Shown here: one piece after another, positions 1-10,226 of the stretch
Position numbering within the stretch: the first letter of the stretch is position 1
How the letters are laid out: the number at the start of each line of letters is the position of its first letter
Assembly (NCBI GenBank): GCA_964493075.1
Contig: CAZBNU010000019.1
Span: 1-34,606 of the forward strand
Direction: 5' to 3'
DNA: 34,606 nucleotides
Source of the DNA: SLFT01 sp964493075
GTDB taxonomy: Bacteria > Hydrogenedentota > Hydrogenedentia > Hydrogenedentales > CAITNO01
Translations under genes and position numbers: made by a program
The notes under the pieces: model-generated
Database searches by the model: none
What the model saw: only the letters and a program-made list of their open reading frames with translations
What the model was told of the DNA's origin: nothing

Positions 1-62
1 AGGCATTCCTCTTCATTGAAGATGGTGGTCACAACCGATATTTCTACGGTATCTGCGTTCAT
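1..62 (-). CDS. Family 2 glycosyltransferase, N-terminal fragment (runs off the window)
   Basis: An ATG lies at 60-62 on the minus strand, preceded by AAGGA at nine bases' spacing. The frame stays open to the window edge and gives MNADTVEISVVTTIFNEEEC. This is the characteristic first beta strand and nucleotide-binding loop (ISVVxTxxNEEE) of GT-A fold family 2 glycosyltransferases, which transfer sugars from nucleotide-sugar or polyprenyl-phosphate donors during envelope glycan synthesis. Only 20 codons are visible, so acceptor and donor cannot be named. It lies downstream of the lysA-like gene on the same strand, 121 bases away. The family call rests on one motif but the match is typical. 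Confidence 0.6.
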   Translation of the reverse strand, partial: MNADTVEISVVTTIFNEEEC

Positions 63-183
63 GTAACATATTCCTTGACAGGGTAGCCTGCAAACTGCGA
101 TCTAAAAAGCCGTTGAACCTGTAAACACAGCCTCTATAAAGTATACAACAGAAAGGCGTAGATGTTATCTTCTTTCCAGTAAT

Positions 184-1443
184 TCAGGGTAACAGTATTT
201 CATTCTGAATAATTTGTTGTAGTGTCTGTCGGGCACGTATCAGGTGGGGGATGCCTTCAGGATCAATCAGCACCTCGGCAGATTCGGGAAAACTGTTGTA
301 GTTTTTGGCGGCCATACCCGCACAATACGCACCCGCACCACCAATAACCAGGATATCGCCCACAGACGCCAACGGCAGTTCGCGGGGCGAAAGCCCTTCG
401 GGATTGCCCGGCTCGGGGGACAGCACATCGCCACTTTCGCAGCAGTGTCCCGCAATCAGATAAGGGTAGATTTCATTGCCGCGTGGGGTCGCCGGGAAGA
501 GTGTTATGGGATGCTGTGCGCCGTAAAGGGAAGGGCGTAATATATCCGTCATCCCCGTGTCTGTCTTAATAAAGCGATTCCCTGATGCGCCCGTATCCAC
601 TATATCGGTAATGGAACAAAGCAGGGCGCCCGCATTGGCGGTCAGGAATGCCCCAGGCTCCAGTTCAAGGTGCAGTTTTCGGCCCTGTTCGCAGGCAAAG
701 GCTTCAAACGCAGGCTGCAGTCGCGCACCAATGGCGGGCAAATCAGCGCCCGTTTCATAGTCCATGCGTGCAGGCTTGAAGCCGCCGCCAAGGCTCAGCC
801 GGACGACATCGGGCATCTGTGCTGCAATGGCCAGTGCAAGGTTGGCGCAATGCAGCCACACATCAGGATCGGCGCCTGAACCGATGTGGGTGTGCATGCC
901 AGTGAGGCGAAGATTGTGTCTTGTGGCGGTTTGCCGCACCTCGTCCAGATGTTCATGCCAAATGCCAAAACTTGAAGAAGGGCCGCCCACATTGGTGCGA
1001 TTGCTATGGCCGGAACCCAGGCCCGGATTAACGCGAACACATACTTCCGCACCGGGAAACATACTGCCGTACACATCCAACTGCCGCAACGAACAGGCAT
1101 TAAAAAGGCACCCCCGTTCCACCAGTTCCTTGAGGTTCAGGGGAAGTTCCTGGGCGGTGATCTGGATGTGTTCGGCTGGAATACCGACATGGAGGGCGCG
1201 TTCGGCTTCATAGCCGCTGCTGGCATCAAAATGGAGCCCTGCCCGATGAAATACTTGCAGCACCGCCCCTGCTGGCAATGATTTCATAGCGAACCGCAGG
1301 GTAAATCCAAAGGCGTTGGGAAAGGCCAGCGCATTTTGCGCCGCCTGCTCCAGAACGCTCTGACTATACACAAAAACCGGCGTGCCAAATAGTTCACGAA
1401 TTGAAGACGCCTGTTTAGGCGATAAGAATAGGGCGAGTGACAT
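184..1443 (-). CDS. lysA: Diaminopimelate decarboxylase-like PLP enzyme
   Basis: Predicted fold-type III pyridoxal-phosphate decarboxylase of the LysA family, which converts meso-diaminopimelate to L-lysine and CO2 in the cytoplasm. The PLP-binding lysine is in FAMKSLP near residue 54 and the barrel motif HTHIGSG is near 187. A glycine-rich phosphate-binding stretch (LSLGGGF) follows, and the substrate/dimer motif CCESGD lies in the C-terminal beta domain. The length of 419 residues is normal for LysA. I chose the ATG at 1443 because AAGGGA sits 11 bases upstream and the protein then begins just ahead of the RELFGTPVFVY core. ATGs at 1494 and 1545 would add 17 or 34 residues but have weaker ribosome sites. 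Related family members act on carboxynorspermidine or arginine, so the substrate is inferred. No other lysine gene is adjacent. Confidence 0.8.
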   Translation of the reverse strand: MSLALFLSPKQASSIRELFGTPVFVYSQSVLEQAAQNALAFPNAFGFTLRFAMKSLPAGAVLQVFHRAGLHFDASSGYEAERALHVGIPAEHIQITAQELPLNLKELVERGCLFNACSLRQLDVYGSMFPGAEVCVRVNPGLGSGHSNRTNVGGPSSSFGIWHEHLDEVRQTATRHNLRLTGMHTHIGSGADPDVWLHCANLALAIAAQMPDVVRLSLGGGFKPARMDYETGADLPAIGARLQPAFEAFACEQGRKLHLELEPGAFLTANAGALLCSITDIVDTGASGNRFIKTDTGMTDILRPSLYGAQHPITLFPATPRGNEIYPYLIAGHCCESGDVLSPEPGNPEGLSPRELPLASVGDILVIGGAGAYCAGMAAKNYNSFPESAEVLIDPEGIPHLIRARQTLQQIIQNEILLP

Positions 1444-1581
1444 CGGTAAAATAATCCCTTGGTTGTAAATAATGCCTGGGGGTAAGCGTACCATTTTTAC
1501 ATACCCGATTTCATCCGAAAACCGTCCTTCTGGCAGATAGTGCATCTATGTTGAGTTCGGCAAAAACACACACCCACTGTT

Positions 1582-1610
1582 TTCTTTCATTCTGCACGAT
1601 GTGGTATATT
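1582..1610 (+). promoter_or_regulatory. Candidate extended -10 promoter ahead of the M23/tgt/secDF gene run
   Basis: TATATT at 1605-1610 is preceded by TG plus one base, giving an extended -10 element (TGgTATATT). A poor -35 (TTCTTT) lies 17 bases upstream. A start near 1617 would leave a leader of about 50 bases before the ATG at 1668. It is the only reasonable promoter I see before the plus-strand run that ends at the terminator at 7267. A second TATAAT at 2319-2324, without a clear -35, could start an internal transcript. Confidence 0.35.
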
Positions 1611-1667
1611 TCCCCGCTGTACCCGAACAGGTCTCCTTCGATTGGGTGCGAAAAAGGCAAACCAGTT

Positions 1668-2294
1668 ATGAACACGTTATCTGTAAATTTGGGCATCATT
1701 TATAAAGCGGCCGGTAAGACGGCTCTCGTTTTGTTCCTTGTTGCAGGCATGGCCTTCGGTGTTGGGTGTGCGCGAACCGTATCTCAAGGAATATGTTTTG
1801 TGCCGCCTTTATGTTCGCCGCCGCCAGTGCCTATTGCTCCCCTGCCAGAGATTCCGCCCGCACCACCCGTCTGCCAAAAAGAAGTTTTGGATTCAGAAAA
1901 CATGCCGGGAATATGGCCCGTTGCGCGGTACACGCGGATCAGTTCCCGTTTTAACCAGAAACGAGGGCGGGGCAGATTACATAAGGGCATTGATATGGAG
2001 GCTCCTTCTGGGACAAACGTTTTGGCAACCGCGTCCGGCAGAGTTACATTTTCCGGCAGGCACGGCGCCTATGGCAACATCATTGTAGTTGACCACGACA
2101 ACGGCTATGAGACCGCGTATGCACATCTAAAGCAATGTCTTGCGAAGAAGGGAGACGCGGTGCAGTGCGGGCAAGTGATTGGGCAGGTTGGTATTACGGG
2201 CAACGCCACCGCATATCATCTGCATTACGAGGTGCGCCTGAATAATGTGCCCATAGACCCTGCACCCTGGCTACCACAAGATATTGTGGAGTAG
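1668..2294 (+). CDS. M23 family metallopeptidase, probable lipoprotein (first of a tandem pair)
   Basis: Predicted LytM/NlpD-type zinc peptidase of 208 residues. The M23 signature is intact: HKGID gives the first His and Asp ligands, YAHL the catalytic His, and HLHYEV the HxH pair. Such enzymes cut peptidoglycan cross-links or, when degenerate, activate amidases; here the metal site looks complete. The N-terminus has a hydrophobic segment ending FGVGC, a weak lipobox, followed by a Pro-rich linker that would suit outer-membrane anchoring. The ATG at 1668 has AAGG 11 bases upstream; an ATG at 1548 would add 40 residues ahead of the signal sequence and is unlikely. The next gene encodes a close paralogue, and both share the segment FSGxxGAYGNI. 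No LysM domain is present, unlike classical NlpD. Confidence 0.8.
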   Translation: MNTLSVNLGIIYKAAGKTALVLFLVAGMAFGVGCARTVSQGICFVPPLCSPPPVPIAPLPEIPPAPPVCQKEVLDSENMPGIWPVARYTRISSRFNQKRGRGRLHKGIDMEAPSGTNVLATASGRVTFSGRHGAYGNIIVVDHDNGYETAYAHLKQCLAKKGDAVQCGQVIGQVGITGNATAYHLHYEVRLNNVPIDPAPWLPQDIVE

Positions 2295-2347
2295 TAGCAC
2301 AAAACACGCTGTATCATGTATAATTACAGGAAGCAGTGGAAAAGGAG

Positions 2348-2896
2348 ATGACAGCGGTTTTGAATGTTTCCTTAATAGATATGAAACGGAGAGATAGGCG
2401 TTGCAAGTCTGTCTTTCTTTTGATCACAGGGTGTGTCTTGCTGGCGGTTTTCAGTTCAGGGTGTGCACGGGGACGCCATCGCGACTTGCCGTTACCGCCC
2501 TTCGCATCGGAAGAAACTCCTTCCATCTGGCCTGTAGAACATGCAGCCCTGCGGATCAGTTCCCCTTACGGGGAGGTGCGCAGCGGAGGACGTCGTCACA
2601 AAGGGATTGACATGGCCGTACCTCAAGGTACGCCGGTAGTCGCCACAGCATCAGGGCAAACCACGTTTTCAGGTCAGCAGGGCGCCTATGGAAATATTGT
2701 AATCATCCATCATGGCAAGGGCTTGGAAACAGCCTATGCCCATTTGCAGCGTTGCATGAAACGCGCAGGCGAATGGGTGCGGCGTGGTGATAGAATAGGA
2801 CTTGTGGGCGCTACAGGCAATGCCACCGGACCTCACCTGCATTATGAAGTGCGCCAGGACGGTGTTCGTGTAGACCCGCAGCCTTGGCTGCCGTGA
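2348..2896 (+). CDS. M23 family metallopeptidase, probable lipoprotein (second of a tandem pair)
   Basis: Paralogue of the preceding gene, 182 residues. The metal and catalytic residues are all present (HKGID, YAHL, HLHYEV), and the C-terminal DPQPWLP parallels DPAPWLP in the neighbour, so a local duplication is likely. The signal sequence is a typical lipoprotein one: basic MKRRDRRCK, a hydrophobic run, then FSSGC as lipobox. Inferred role: remodelling of periplasmic peptidoglycan from the outer-membrane side. The start is uncertain. GTG at 2336 has AGGA only four bases away, ATG 2348 has GGA at seven bases, and ATG 2381 begins directly at the basic region but lacks a ribosome site. A TATAAT at 2319 suggests possible separate transcription. 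The linker is much shorter than in the first copy. Confidence 0.8.
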   Translation: MTAVLNVSLIDMKRRDRRCKSVFLLITGCVLLAVFSSGCARGRHRDLPLPPFASEETPSIWPVEHAALRISSPYGEVRSGGRRHKGIDMAVPQGTPVVATASGQTTFSGQQGAYGNIVIIHHGKGLETAYAHLQRCMKRAGEWVRRGDRIGLVGATGNATGPHLHYEVRQDGVRVDPQPWLP

Positions 2897-2927
2897 ACAT
2901 GTTTCATTTACAGGTTAACAATATCTA

Positions 2928-4052
2928 ATGAATTTTAGAGTACTCCATACTGATGCGGGCTGTGCGGCGCGCACAGGTGTCTTAGAACTGCCCCATGGCA
3001 GAGTTGAGACACCTGTGTTCATGCCGGTAGGCACCCAGGCTTCTGTGAAATCGCTGGATAGCACCGACCTGATCGCGCTTAACGCATCCATCATTCTTGC
3101 CAACACCTACCATTTGTATCTGCGCCCGGGCACGGAAACTCTGGAGGAAATGGGCGGTATCCACGGGTTTATGCACTGGGATCGACCTGTGCTGACGGAT
3201 TCCGGCGGCTTCCAGGTGTTTAGCCTGTCCGCACTAAACAAGGTGAGCGAAGAAGGCGTGATGTTCCAGAGCGCTATTGACGGGTCTCGGCATTTTTTTA
3301 CGCCCGAAAGGGCGGTGGACATTCAGCGTTCCATTGGCGCGGATATTATCATGTGCCTCGATGAATGCACCGAATATCCTGCGGATTACGATCGGGCTGC
3401 GGCGTCCATGGCGATGACAACCCGGTGGGCGAAACGCTGCAAGGAGCGTTGGGAAGAAAGTAATGTGCCACAACAAGCGCTGTTTGGCATTGTGCAGGGT
3501 GGCGTGCATGAGTCGCTGCGAAAACAGAGCGCCCTTGAACTGTCCGCATTGGATTTTCCAGGGTATGCCATTGGCGGCGTCAGTGTAGGCGAAAGCAAGA
3601 CGGAAATGGAAGCGGCAGTACAATGGGCCACGCCCTGTCTGCCGGAGCATAAGCCCCGTTACCTGATGGGCGTGGGTACGCCAGAAGATATGCTTAACGC
3701 TATTGAGCATGGCATAGACATGTTTGACTGCGTTATGCCCACGCGTAATGCACGGCACGGCAACCTTTTCACCCGGCATGGCCGGGTGAATATCAAGAAT
3801 GCGCGGTTTGCCCGCGATAAGGCGCCCATAGACCCCGAATGCATGTGCCCTGTGTGCCGCATCTATTCCCGTGCCTATCTCAGCCACTTGTTTCGGTCGG
3901 GGGAGTTGACTTCTCTGCGGCTGAATACTTTACATAACCTTTGGTTTATGATACAATTGGCGGTTCAAGCATGTGATGCGATACAAAAGGACGCTTATGT
4001 TGCGTTCAAGCGCACCTTTCTGCAAGACTACACTCGACGTGAAGAGGCCTAG
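2928..4052 (+). CDS. tgt: Queuine tRNA-ribosyltransferase (tRNA-guanine transglycosylase)
   Basis: Exchanges guanine at position 34 of GUN-anticodon tRNAs for the queuosine precursor preQ1. At 374 residues it has the usual length. Recognised motifs are the substrate loop DSGGFQVFS with the general Asp, GGVSVGE in the base-binding pocket, MFDCVMPTRNARHG with the nucleophilic Asp, and the zinc site CMCPVC followed by a histidine in NTLHN. The ATG at 2928 is 31 bases after the upstream peptidase and gives the family-typical start. The order tgt, yajC, secD, secF is conserved in many bacteria and is reproduced here. No queA or other queuosine gene lies in the window. Confidence 0.96.
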   Translation: MNFRVLHTDAGCAARTGVLELPHGRVETPVFMPVGTQASVKSLDSTDLIALNASIILANTYHLYLRPGTETLEEMGGIHGFMHWDRPVLTDSGGFQVFSLSALNKVSEEGVMFQSAIDGSRHFFTPERAVDIQRSIGADIIMCLDECTEYPADYDRAAASMAMTTRWAKRCKERWEESNVPQQALFGIVQGGVHESLRKQSALELSALDFPGYAIGGVSVGESKTEMEAAVQWATPCLPEHKPRYLMGVGTPEDMLNAIEHGIDMFDCVMPTRNARHGNLFTRHGRVNIKNARFARDKAPIDPECMCPVCRIYSRAYLSHLFRSGELTSLRLNTLHNLWFMIQLAVQACDAIQKDAYVAFKRTFLQDYTRREEA

Positions 4053-4121
4053 TCTTGTTGACGGGGGGGTATGTTTGCATTGCCTGGTACTTCATAAAAC
4101 TGTTTACGAGGAGATATTATT

Positions 4122-4472
4122 GTGTGGCGATTATTAATTGCGCAGGCGCAAGAAGTAGTGCAGGATGCAGCGCCGGCAGCGGAACAGCCTGTGACGAATC
4201 CGCTGACCAGTATGCTTCCTATGATCATTGCATTTTTTGCAATCATGTATTTTCTGATGATCCGTCCCCAGCAAAAGCGGGAACGGGAACGTCAGGCAAT
4301 GCTGGCCTCCATATCCAAAGGCGATAACATCGTTACAACAGGCGGTATTTGCGGCAGTGTAGTCGGCTTGTCGGAAGACCGCGTTGTATTGCGTGTGGAT
4401 GAAAATGTAACCATGGAATTTGTTCGGGGCGCCATCGCGCAGGTGCTTCCGAAGGAATCCAAAAACAAATAA
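4122..4472 (+). CDS. yajC: Sec translocase accessory subunit YajC
   Basis: Small single-pass inner-membrane protein that joins SecDF in the holotranslocon. The 116 residues contain one hydrophobic helix at about 30-50 (MLPMIIAFFAIMYFLMI), the hallmark RPQQKRE immediately after it, and the conserved domain with KGDNIVTTGGICG. It starts with GTG at 4122, supported by GAGGAG nine bases upstream. The 25-residue segment before the helix, rich in Ala, Gln and Pro, is longer than in E. coli YajC but common elsewhere. It sits between tgt and secDF, matching the conserved gene order. Confidence 0.95.
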   Translation: MWRLLIAQAQEVVQDAAPAAEQPVTNPLTSMLPMIIAFFAIMYFLMIRPQQKRERERQAMLASISKGDNIVTTGGICGSVVGLSEDRVVLRVDENVTMEFVRGAIAQVLPKESKNK

Positions 4473-4477
4473 CCCTG

Positions 4478-4523
4478 ACGCCTTGCAGGCGTTGCAACAA
4501 CAATCACACCCCGCAGTGGCGGG
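4478..4523 (+). promoter_or_regulatory. Two tandem small hairpins in the yajC-secDF intergenic leader
   Basis: The first hairpin is ACGCC, loop TTGCA, GGCGT (4478-4492). The second is CCCGC, loop AGTG, GCGGG (4510-4523). Neither is followed by a T-run, so they are not intrinsic terminators. The second ends about six bases before the GGAG that serves secDF, so it could influence mRNA stability or initiation. A regulatory role is inference from position only. Confidence 0.3.
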
Positions 4524-4538
4524 CAGGTGGAGAAGCGC

Positions 4539-7244
4539 ATGTCCAAGCATTTATACAGAACCATACTGATTTGGGTCGCAATTGTCATGGCCCTGATTTA
4601 CGTCTACCCCACGGTTGGATGGATGATGCTGTCCGAGGAGAGTCGCCAGGCGCGGCTTGAAGCGTGGCAGCAGGAAGACGACGAAAGAGCCCGGGAGAAA
4701 CAGAGTTATTTCGGCGAGCTGATGGCAGGCGTCAAACGTTGGGCACAGTTTGATCGCGAGAAGGTCATCAACATGGGGCTCGACCTTCAGGGCGGCATCC
4801 ACATGGTGATCGGCTTCGACATTAACGATCTGGATGAAGAAACACTGGCCTCTTATTACGAACGTAACTATACGGATGCCAACATTGAAGAGGAAATTCA
4901 GGACCAGGTACTGCAGCAGATCGAACGTCGCATCAACGACTTTGAAGCCAAGGAACCCATCATCCAGGCGCTGGGCTCCAATCAGGTGCAGGTGCAGTTG
5001 CCCGGTGAAAAGGATTTGCAGCGTGCCAAAAAGCTGATCACCAGAACCGCGCAAATGAATTTCCATTTGGTGGCAGGTTCGGATGAAGCGCAACAGGTAT
5101 TCATGGCGATTCGCGACGCCTTCCCCGAAGAGTTTTTGCCGTTCATAAAGCGGTCATCGCTGCAGCAGGACATGGTGGCAGTGGCGCCGGAAAACCGTGA
5201 GCGTATTGAGCGCGTGCTTGAACGCGCCAAAGATGGAAACATTATCCCGGAAGGCAAAACGGTGGCATTCAGCCAGACGCCCAAGCCCTATGACAAGAAT
5301 CAGGACTACCAGCTGTATGTCATTGAAAGCAAGCCGCTGGTGACCGGTACCGGACTCACTTCAGCCAGCGCTCTTCCCGACCAGAGCAATCCTCCTTACT
5401 GGCAGATTCTGTTTGGATTCAACGCTGCTGCGGGCGCTGATTTTGCGGAGGCAACGGGCAACAATGTTGGCCGCAACATGGCGATTGTGTTGGATGGCGT
5501 GGTGGTGTCCGCACCAAATATTCGTGACCGGATTGCTGGCGGACGCGGCCAGATTACCGGTAGTTTTGAAGGCATTGAAGCACGCGACCTGTCCATCGCC
5601 CTGAACTCCGGTTCGATGGTGGTACCCGTTCGTGAAGAATTTACCCGCACGGTAAGCGCCAGCCTCGGCCAGGAGACGGTGCGCCGCGGCGTGATGTCGT
5701 CGTTGATTGGTATTGCGCTGGTAGCCGCCTTCATGCTGGTATACTACATGGGCGCTGGCGCGATTGCAGTAATCTGTCTGGCCCTTAACGCAATTCTTGT
5801 TATTGCGGCCATGGCCTATTTTGGCATGACCCTTACCCTGCCTGGCATTGCGGGACTTATCCTGACTGTTGGTATGGCGGTGGATGCGAACGTGCTGATT
5901 TATGAACGCATCCGTGAGGAAATGAAACTGGGGCACACACTGCTTACTTCGGTGGATAACGGTTTCCGTCGCGCCACCATTACCATTCTGGACGCAAACA
6001 TTACCACCCTGATCGCGGCGGCAGTGCTGATGCAGTTTGGCACCGGCCCCATTGAAGGTTTTGCGGTTACGCTGAGCGTCGGCGTATGCGCCAGCGTCTT
6101 TACTGCACTGGTAGTGGCGCGCGCCCTTTTCGACTTTGCTCTTGAAAAAAAGGTGTTTACCAAGCTGACCATGCTGAGCATTGTCCGTGATGATGCCAAA
6201 GTTCCTTTCATGTCTTTCCGCAAGATTGCTTTTGGTGGAAGTGCCCTCTTGATTCTCTTAGGCATGGGCATGTTTGGTTTGCGCGGCATGGATAACTTCG
6301 GCGTGGACTTCCAGCAGGGCACCAACTTGATGCTGCGCATCCAGAACGAAGGCCCGGTTCCGGTAAGTGATGTACGTGCGGCGCTGACATCGGCGGGTTT
6401 TGATAACCCTGTCGTCCAGGAAACAGGCGGCGAAGGCGCTGAGCAGCAGAACACGTTTATTGTGCGTGTGGGCGATGTAACGCGCGGCGCTGACGAAAAT
6501 ACAGAAGATGCTGCAGCTGTAGTCACAGGCGATGAAATGATGCAGACCGTAGCAGAACGCATCCAATCTTCGCTTGCTTCGTTAAGCGGTGGCGGGGCGC
6601 CGGAAGGTGTCATCATTGAAGATGAGCAGACAGTAGGGCCTGCAGTGGGCGCACAGCTGCGCTGGGATGCCCTGAACGCCCTCTTCTGGGCGCTGGTGTT
6701 TATCATGGTATACCTGTGGATTCGGTTCGAACTTCGCTTTGCGTTGGGCGCTGTTGTGGCATTGGGGCATGATCTGCTCATTGCGGTTGGCATATTTTCG
6801 CTGCTGGGCAGGGAGGTGTCCATGCCGGTTATCGCAGCATTACTTACCATCGTGGGTTACTCCCTTAATGACACCATCGTGGTGTTTGACCGCGTGCGCG
6901 AAGACATGCAAGCCAGCCGCGGTAAGGGCATCAAGTTCATCGAAATCCTGAACAGCGCTATCAGCGCAACCTTGAGCCGTACGTTGCTGACCTCGCTGAC
7001 CACACTGTTCGTGGTGGTTGTCCTTTATCTGTTTGGCGGCGAGGCCATTAATGATTTCGCGCTGGTTCTGATTATCGGTGTACTGGTGGGAACCTACTCC
7101 TCCATATTCGTGGCAAGCCCGGTGGTATACCTGTTGCAGAAAAGGCAGCAGATAGAAGCGAATGCCCAGCGTCCCGCCAAAAAGAAGAAGGCAGATAATG
7201 AAGACAAGGGACGGCGTCCCAAGAAAAGCGGCGCTAACGCCTGA
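4539..7244 (+). CDS. secDF: Fused protein translocase subunits SecD and SecF
   Basis: A single 901-residue chain carries both halves of the proton-driven secretion motor. The SecD half has an N-terminal helix, the GLDLQGG motif near residue 80, a large periplasmic P1 region (about 90-370) and a six-helix bundle with GMAVDANVLIYERIREE. The SecF half begins with a new helix near 560, the FGVDFQQGTNL motif, and a second bundle containing GYSLNDTIVVFDRVRED. The chain ends in a basic Lys/Arg-rich tail. Fused SecDF occurs in several phyla, so fusion alone is not unusual. ATG 4539 is preferred because GGAG lies six bases upstream; GTG 4527 would add four residues. It is the last gene before the terminator at 7267. 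Confidence 0.96.
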   Translation: MSKHLYRTILIWVAIVMALIYVYPTVGWMMLSEESRQARLEAWQQEDDERAREKQSYFGELMAGVKRWAQFDREKVINMGLDLQGGIHMVIGFDINDLDEETLASYYERNYTDANIEEEIQDQVLQQIERRINDFEAKEPIIQALGSNQVQVQLPGEKDLQRAKKLITRTAQMNFHLVAGSDEAQQVFMAIRDAFPEEFLPFIKRSSLQQDMVAVAPENRERIERVLERAKDGNIIPEGKTVAFSQTPKPYDKNQDYQLYVIESKPLVTGTGLTSASALPDQSNPPYWQILFGFNAAAGADFAEATGNNVGRNMAIVLDGVVVSAPNIRDRIAGGRGQITGSFEGIEARDLSIALNSGSMVVPVREEFTRTVSASLGQETVRRGVMSSLIGIALVAAFMLVYYMGAGAIAVICLALNAILVIAAMAYFGMTLTLPGIAGLILTVGMAVDANVLIYERIREEMKLGHTLLTSVDNGFRRATITILDANITTLIAAAVLMQFGTGPIEGFAVTLSVGVCASVFTALVVARALFDFALEKKVFTKLTMLSIVRDDAKVPFMSFRKIAFGGSALLILLGMGMFGLRGMDNFGVDFQQGTNLMLRIQNEGPVPVSDVRAALTSAGFDNPVVQETGGEGAEQQNTFIVRVGDVTRGADENTEDAAAVVTGDEMMQTVAERIQSSLASLSGGGAPEGVIIEDEQTVGPAVGAQLRWDALNALFWALVFIMVYLWIRFELRFALGAVVALGHDLLIAVGIFSLLGREVSMPVIAALLTIVGYSLNDTIVVFDRVREDMQASRGKGIKFIEILNSAISATLSRTLLTSLTTLFVVVVLYLFGGEAINDFALVLIIGVLVGTYSSIFVASPVVYLLQKRQQIEANAQRPAKKKKADNEDKGRRPKKSGANA

Positions 7245-7266
7245 CCAGACGGAAGATAGAATTGTC

Positions 7267-7309
7267 AACGCCGGAGAAACCCCTGGGTGACTCCGGCGTT
7301 TTTCTTTTT
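7267..7309 (+). terminator. Intrinsic terminator of the tgt-yajC-secDF transcript
   Basis: A perfect ten-base stem AACGCCGGAG (7267-7276) pairs with CTCCGGCGTT (7291-7300), followed by TTTCTTTTTC. The loop itself contains ACCCCTGGGT, which can extend the hairpin. It lies 22 bases after the secDF stop codon. Confidence 0.88.
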
Positions 7310-7355
7310 CCGGAACATTCCCGGGTTATTAAATGTTGGTAACAGAAACATAAGT

Positions 7356-7455
7356 NNNNNNNNNNNNNNNNNNNNNNNNNNNNNNNNNNNNNNNNNNNNN
7401 NNNNNNNNNNNNNNNNNNNNNNNNNNNNNNNNNNNNNNNNNNNNNNNNNNNNNNN
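7356..7455. other. Assembly gap of 100 N
   Basis: Exactly 100 unknown bases, the conventional placeholder for a scaffold join of unknown size. It hides the region upstream of ilvD, including any promoter, and further genes could be missing here. The adjacency of secDF and ilvD is therefore not proven by contiguous sequence. Confidence 0.98.
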
Positions 7456-7471
7456 CATAAAGGAAAACAAC

Positions 7472-9178
<1,707 letters not shown>

Positions 9179-9186
9179 CTCCCGGC

Positions 9187-10056
9187 CTATACGCCCATCA
9201 CCCGCCGTGCAAGCCAGTCGCGCATCCGGTCTGGCATAATACGGCGCAAATAGTATTGGATGCGGCAGTCAATGCCCACCTGATAGCGCGTTTTCGGGCG
9301 ACGTGATTCGAGGGCATGGCGCACCGCCAGGGCAACCCGATGGGGGGATGCGGCAATGACGGGTTTCTCTTCGACGATGCGGCGCATGGCGGCGATGGGC
9401 GCAGCATAGCGTTCCAATGCCTCCGCCGGATAGATTGTTTCGGCGTTTTCCGTCGCTTCTTTTGCCTTGTCCCATATCGGTGTTCTGATCATGCCCGGTT
9501 CGATAAGTGCCACATGGATGCCCCACGGCTGCAATTCAAAACGAAGGGAATCGCCAATGGCTTCGATGGCATGTTTGCTGCCGCCATACACGGACAGAAA
9601 CGGTTCACACCAGAACCCGGAATTGGAACTTGTAAACAGTATGCGCCCCTGCGCCAGGCGTATCAGCGGCAGGAATGTTTGGGTCACCGCAATGGCGCCA
9701 AACACGTTTACCCGAAACTGCTGCTCAATCTGGTCGGCTGGCAAATACTCCATGGGGCCGCCAACAGCAATGCCAGCGTTATTCAAGAGCCCATCCAGGC
9801 CCGCAGTACCCACACGGTCCCGGACCATTTCAAAGGCAGCACTGATCTGATCTGGTTGGGTCACATCCAACAGTACAGGAATAACAGCGCCCTCTGCCGT
9901 AGCGACAAGACGCTCCCCGTCCTGCTCGCGGCGAACACCGGCAAATACTCGCCAGCCCTCTGCCGCCAGATAGGAAACACACGCTTCACCAATACCCGTA
10001 GACGCGCCTGTAATAAGAACGGATCGCAGTACGGAATTTGTATTCTCTCTTTGCAT
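9187..10056 (-). CDS. Short-chain dehydrogenase/reductase (SDR family)
   Basis: Rossmann-fold NAD(P)-dependent oxidoreductase of 289 residues. The dinucleotide motif TGASTGIG is at 16-23, NNAG follows the fourth strand, the catalytic serine is in TSSNSG, and the YGGSK dyad lies near residue 157. These match classical SDRs, with a C-terminal extension (about 200-289) like retinol-dehydrogenase/17-beta-HSD-type members. The substrate cannot be deduced. The ATG at 10056 has AAAAGGA nine bases upstream; an ATG at 10080 overlaps that ribosome site and is rejected. A possible -10 (TATACT on the minus strand, 10097-10102) lies about 40 bases upstream. The gene is convergent with ilvD and 170 bases downstream of the esterase gene. 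Confidence 0.88.
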   Translation of the reverse strand: MQRENTNSVLRSVLITGASTGIGEACVSYLAAEGWRVFAGVRREQDGERLVATAEGAVIPVLLDVTQPDQISAAFEMVRDRVGTAGLDGLLNNAGIAVGGPMEYLPADQIEQQFRVNVFGAIAVTQTFLPLIRLAQGRILFTSSNSGFWCEPFLSVYGGSKHAIEAIGDSLRFELQPWGIHVALIEPGMIRTPIWDKAKEATENAETIYPAEALERYAAPIAAMRRIVEEKPVIAASPHRVALAVRHALESRRPKTRYQVGIDCRIQYYLRRIMPDRMRDWLARRVMGV

Positions 10057-10226
10057 GGCTGATATTCCTTTTATAGCCATAGTTCATATAGATAACAGTA
10101 TATAGCAATTCTGGTCAGGCAAAAAAAATACCAAAGCGTTTGCTGCCCAGAACCAGAAGCCTGCCATGAACCGGCAACGACGGACCGATAAGGTAACGCG
10201 GTCAATAATCAACGACCATGCTTCAT

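Noticed and set aside
100..131. Possible minus-strand terminator after the lysA-like gene
   Set aside because: GCTG/CGGC with a bulge gives at most six pairs, one of them G-U. The TTTTT that follows is suggestive but the stem is too weak to claim.
3234..3887. Long minus-strand frame inside tgt
   Set aside because: It is the antisense shadow of a highly conserved enzyme gene with all motifs in the plus frame.
5900..6850. Minus-strand frame of 316 codons within secDF
   Set aside because: Antisense to the conserved SecD/SecF membrane segments, with no ribosome site or recognisable domain.
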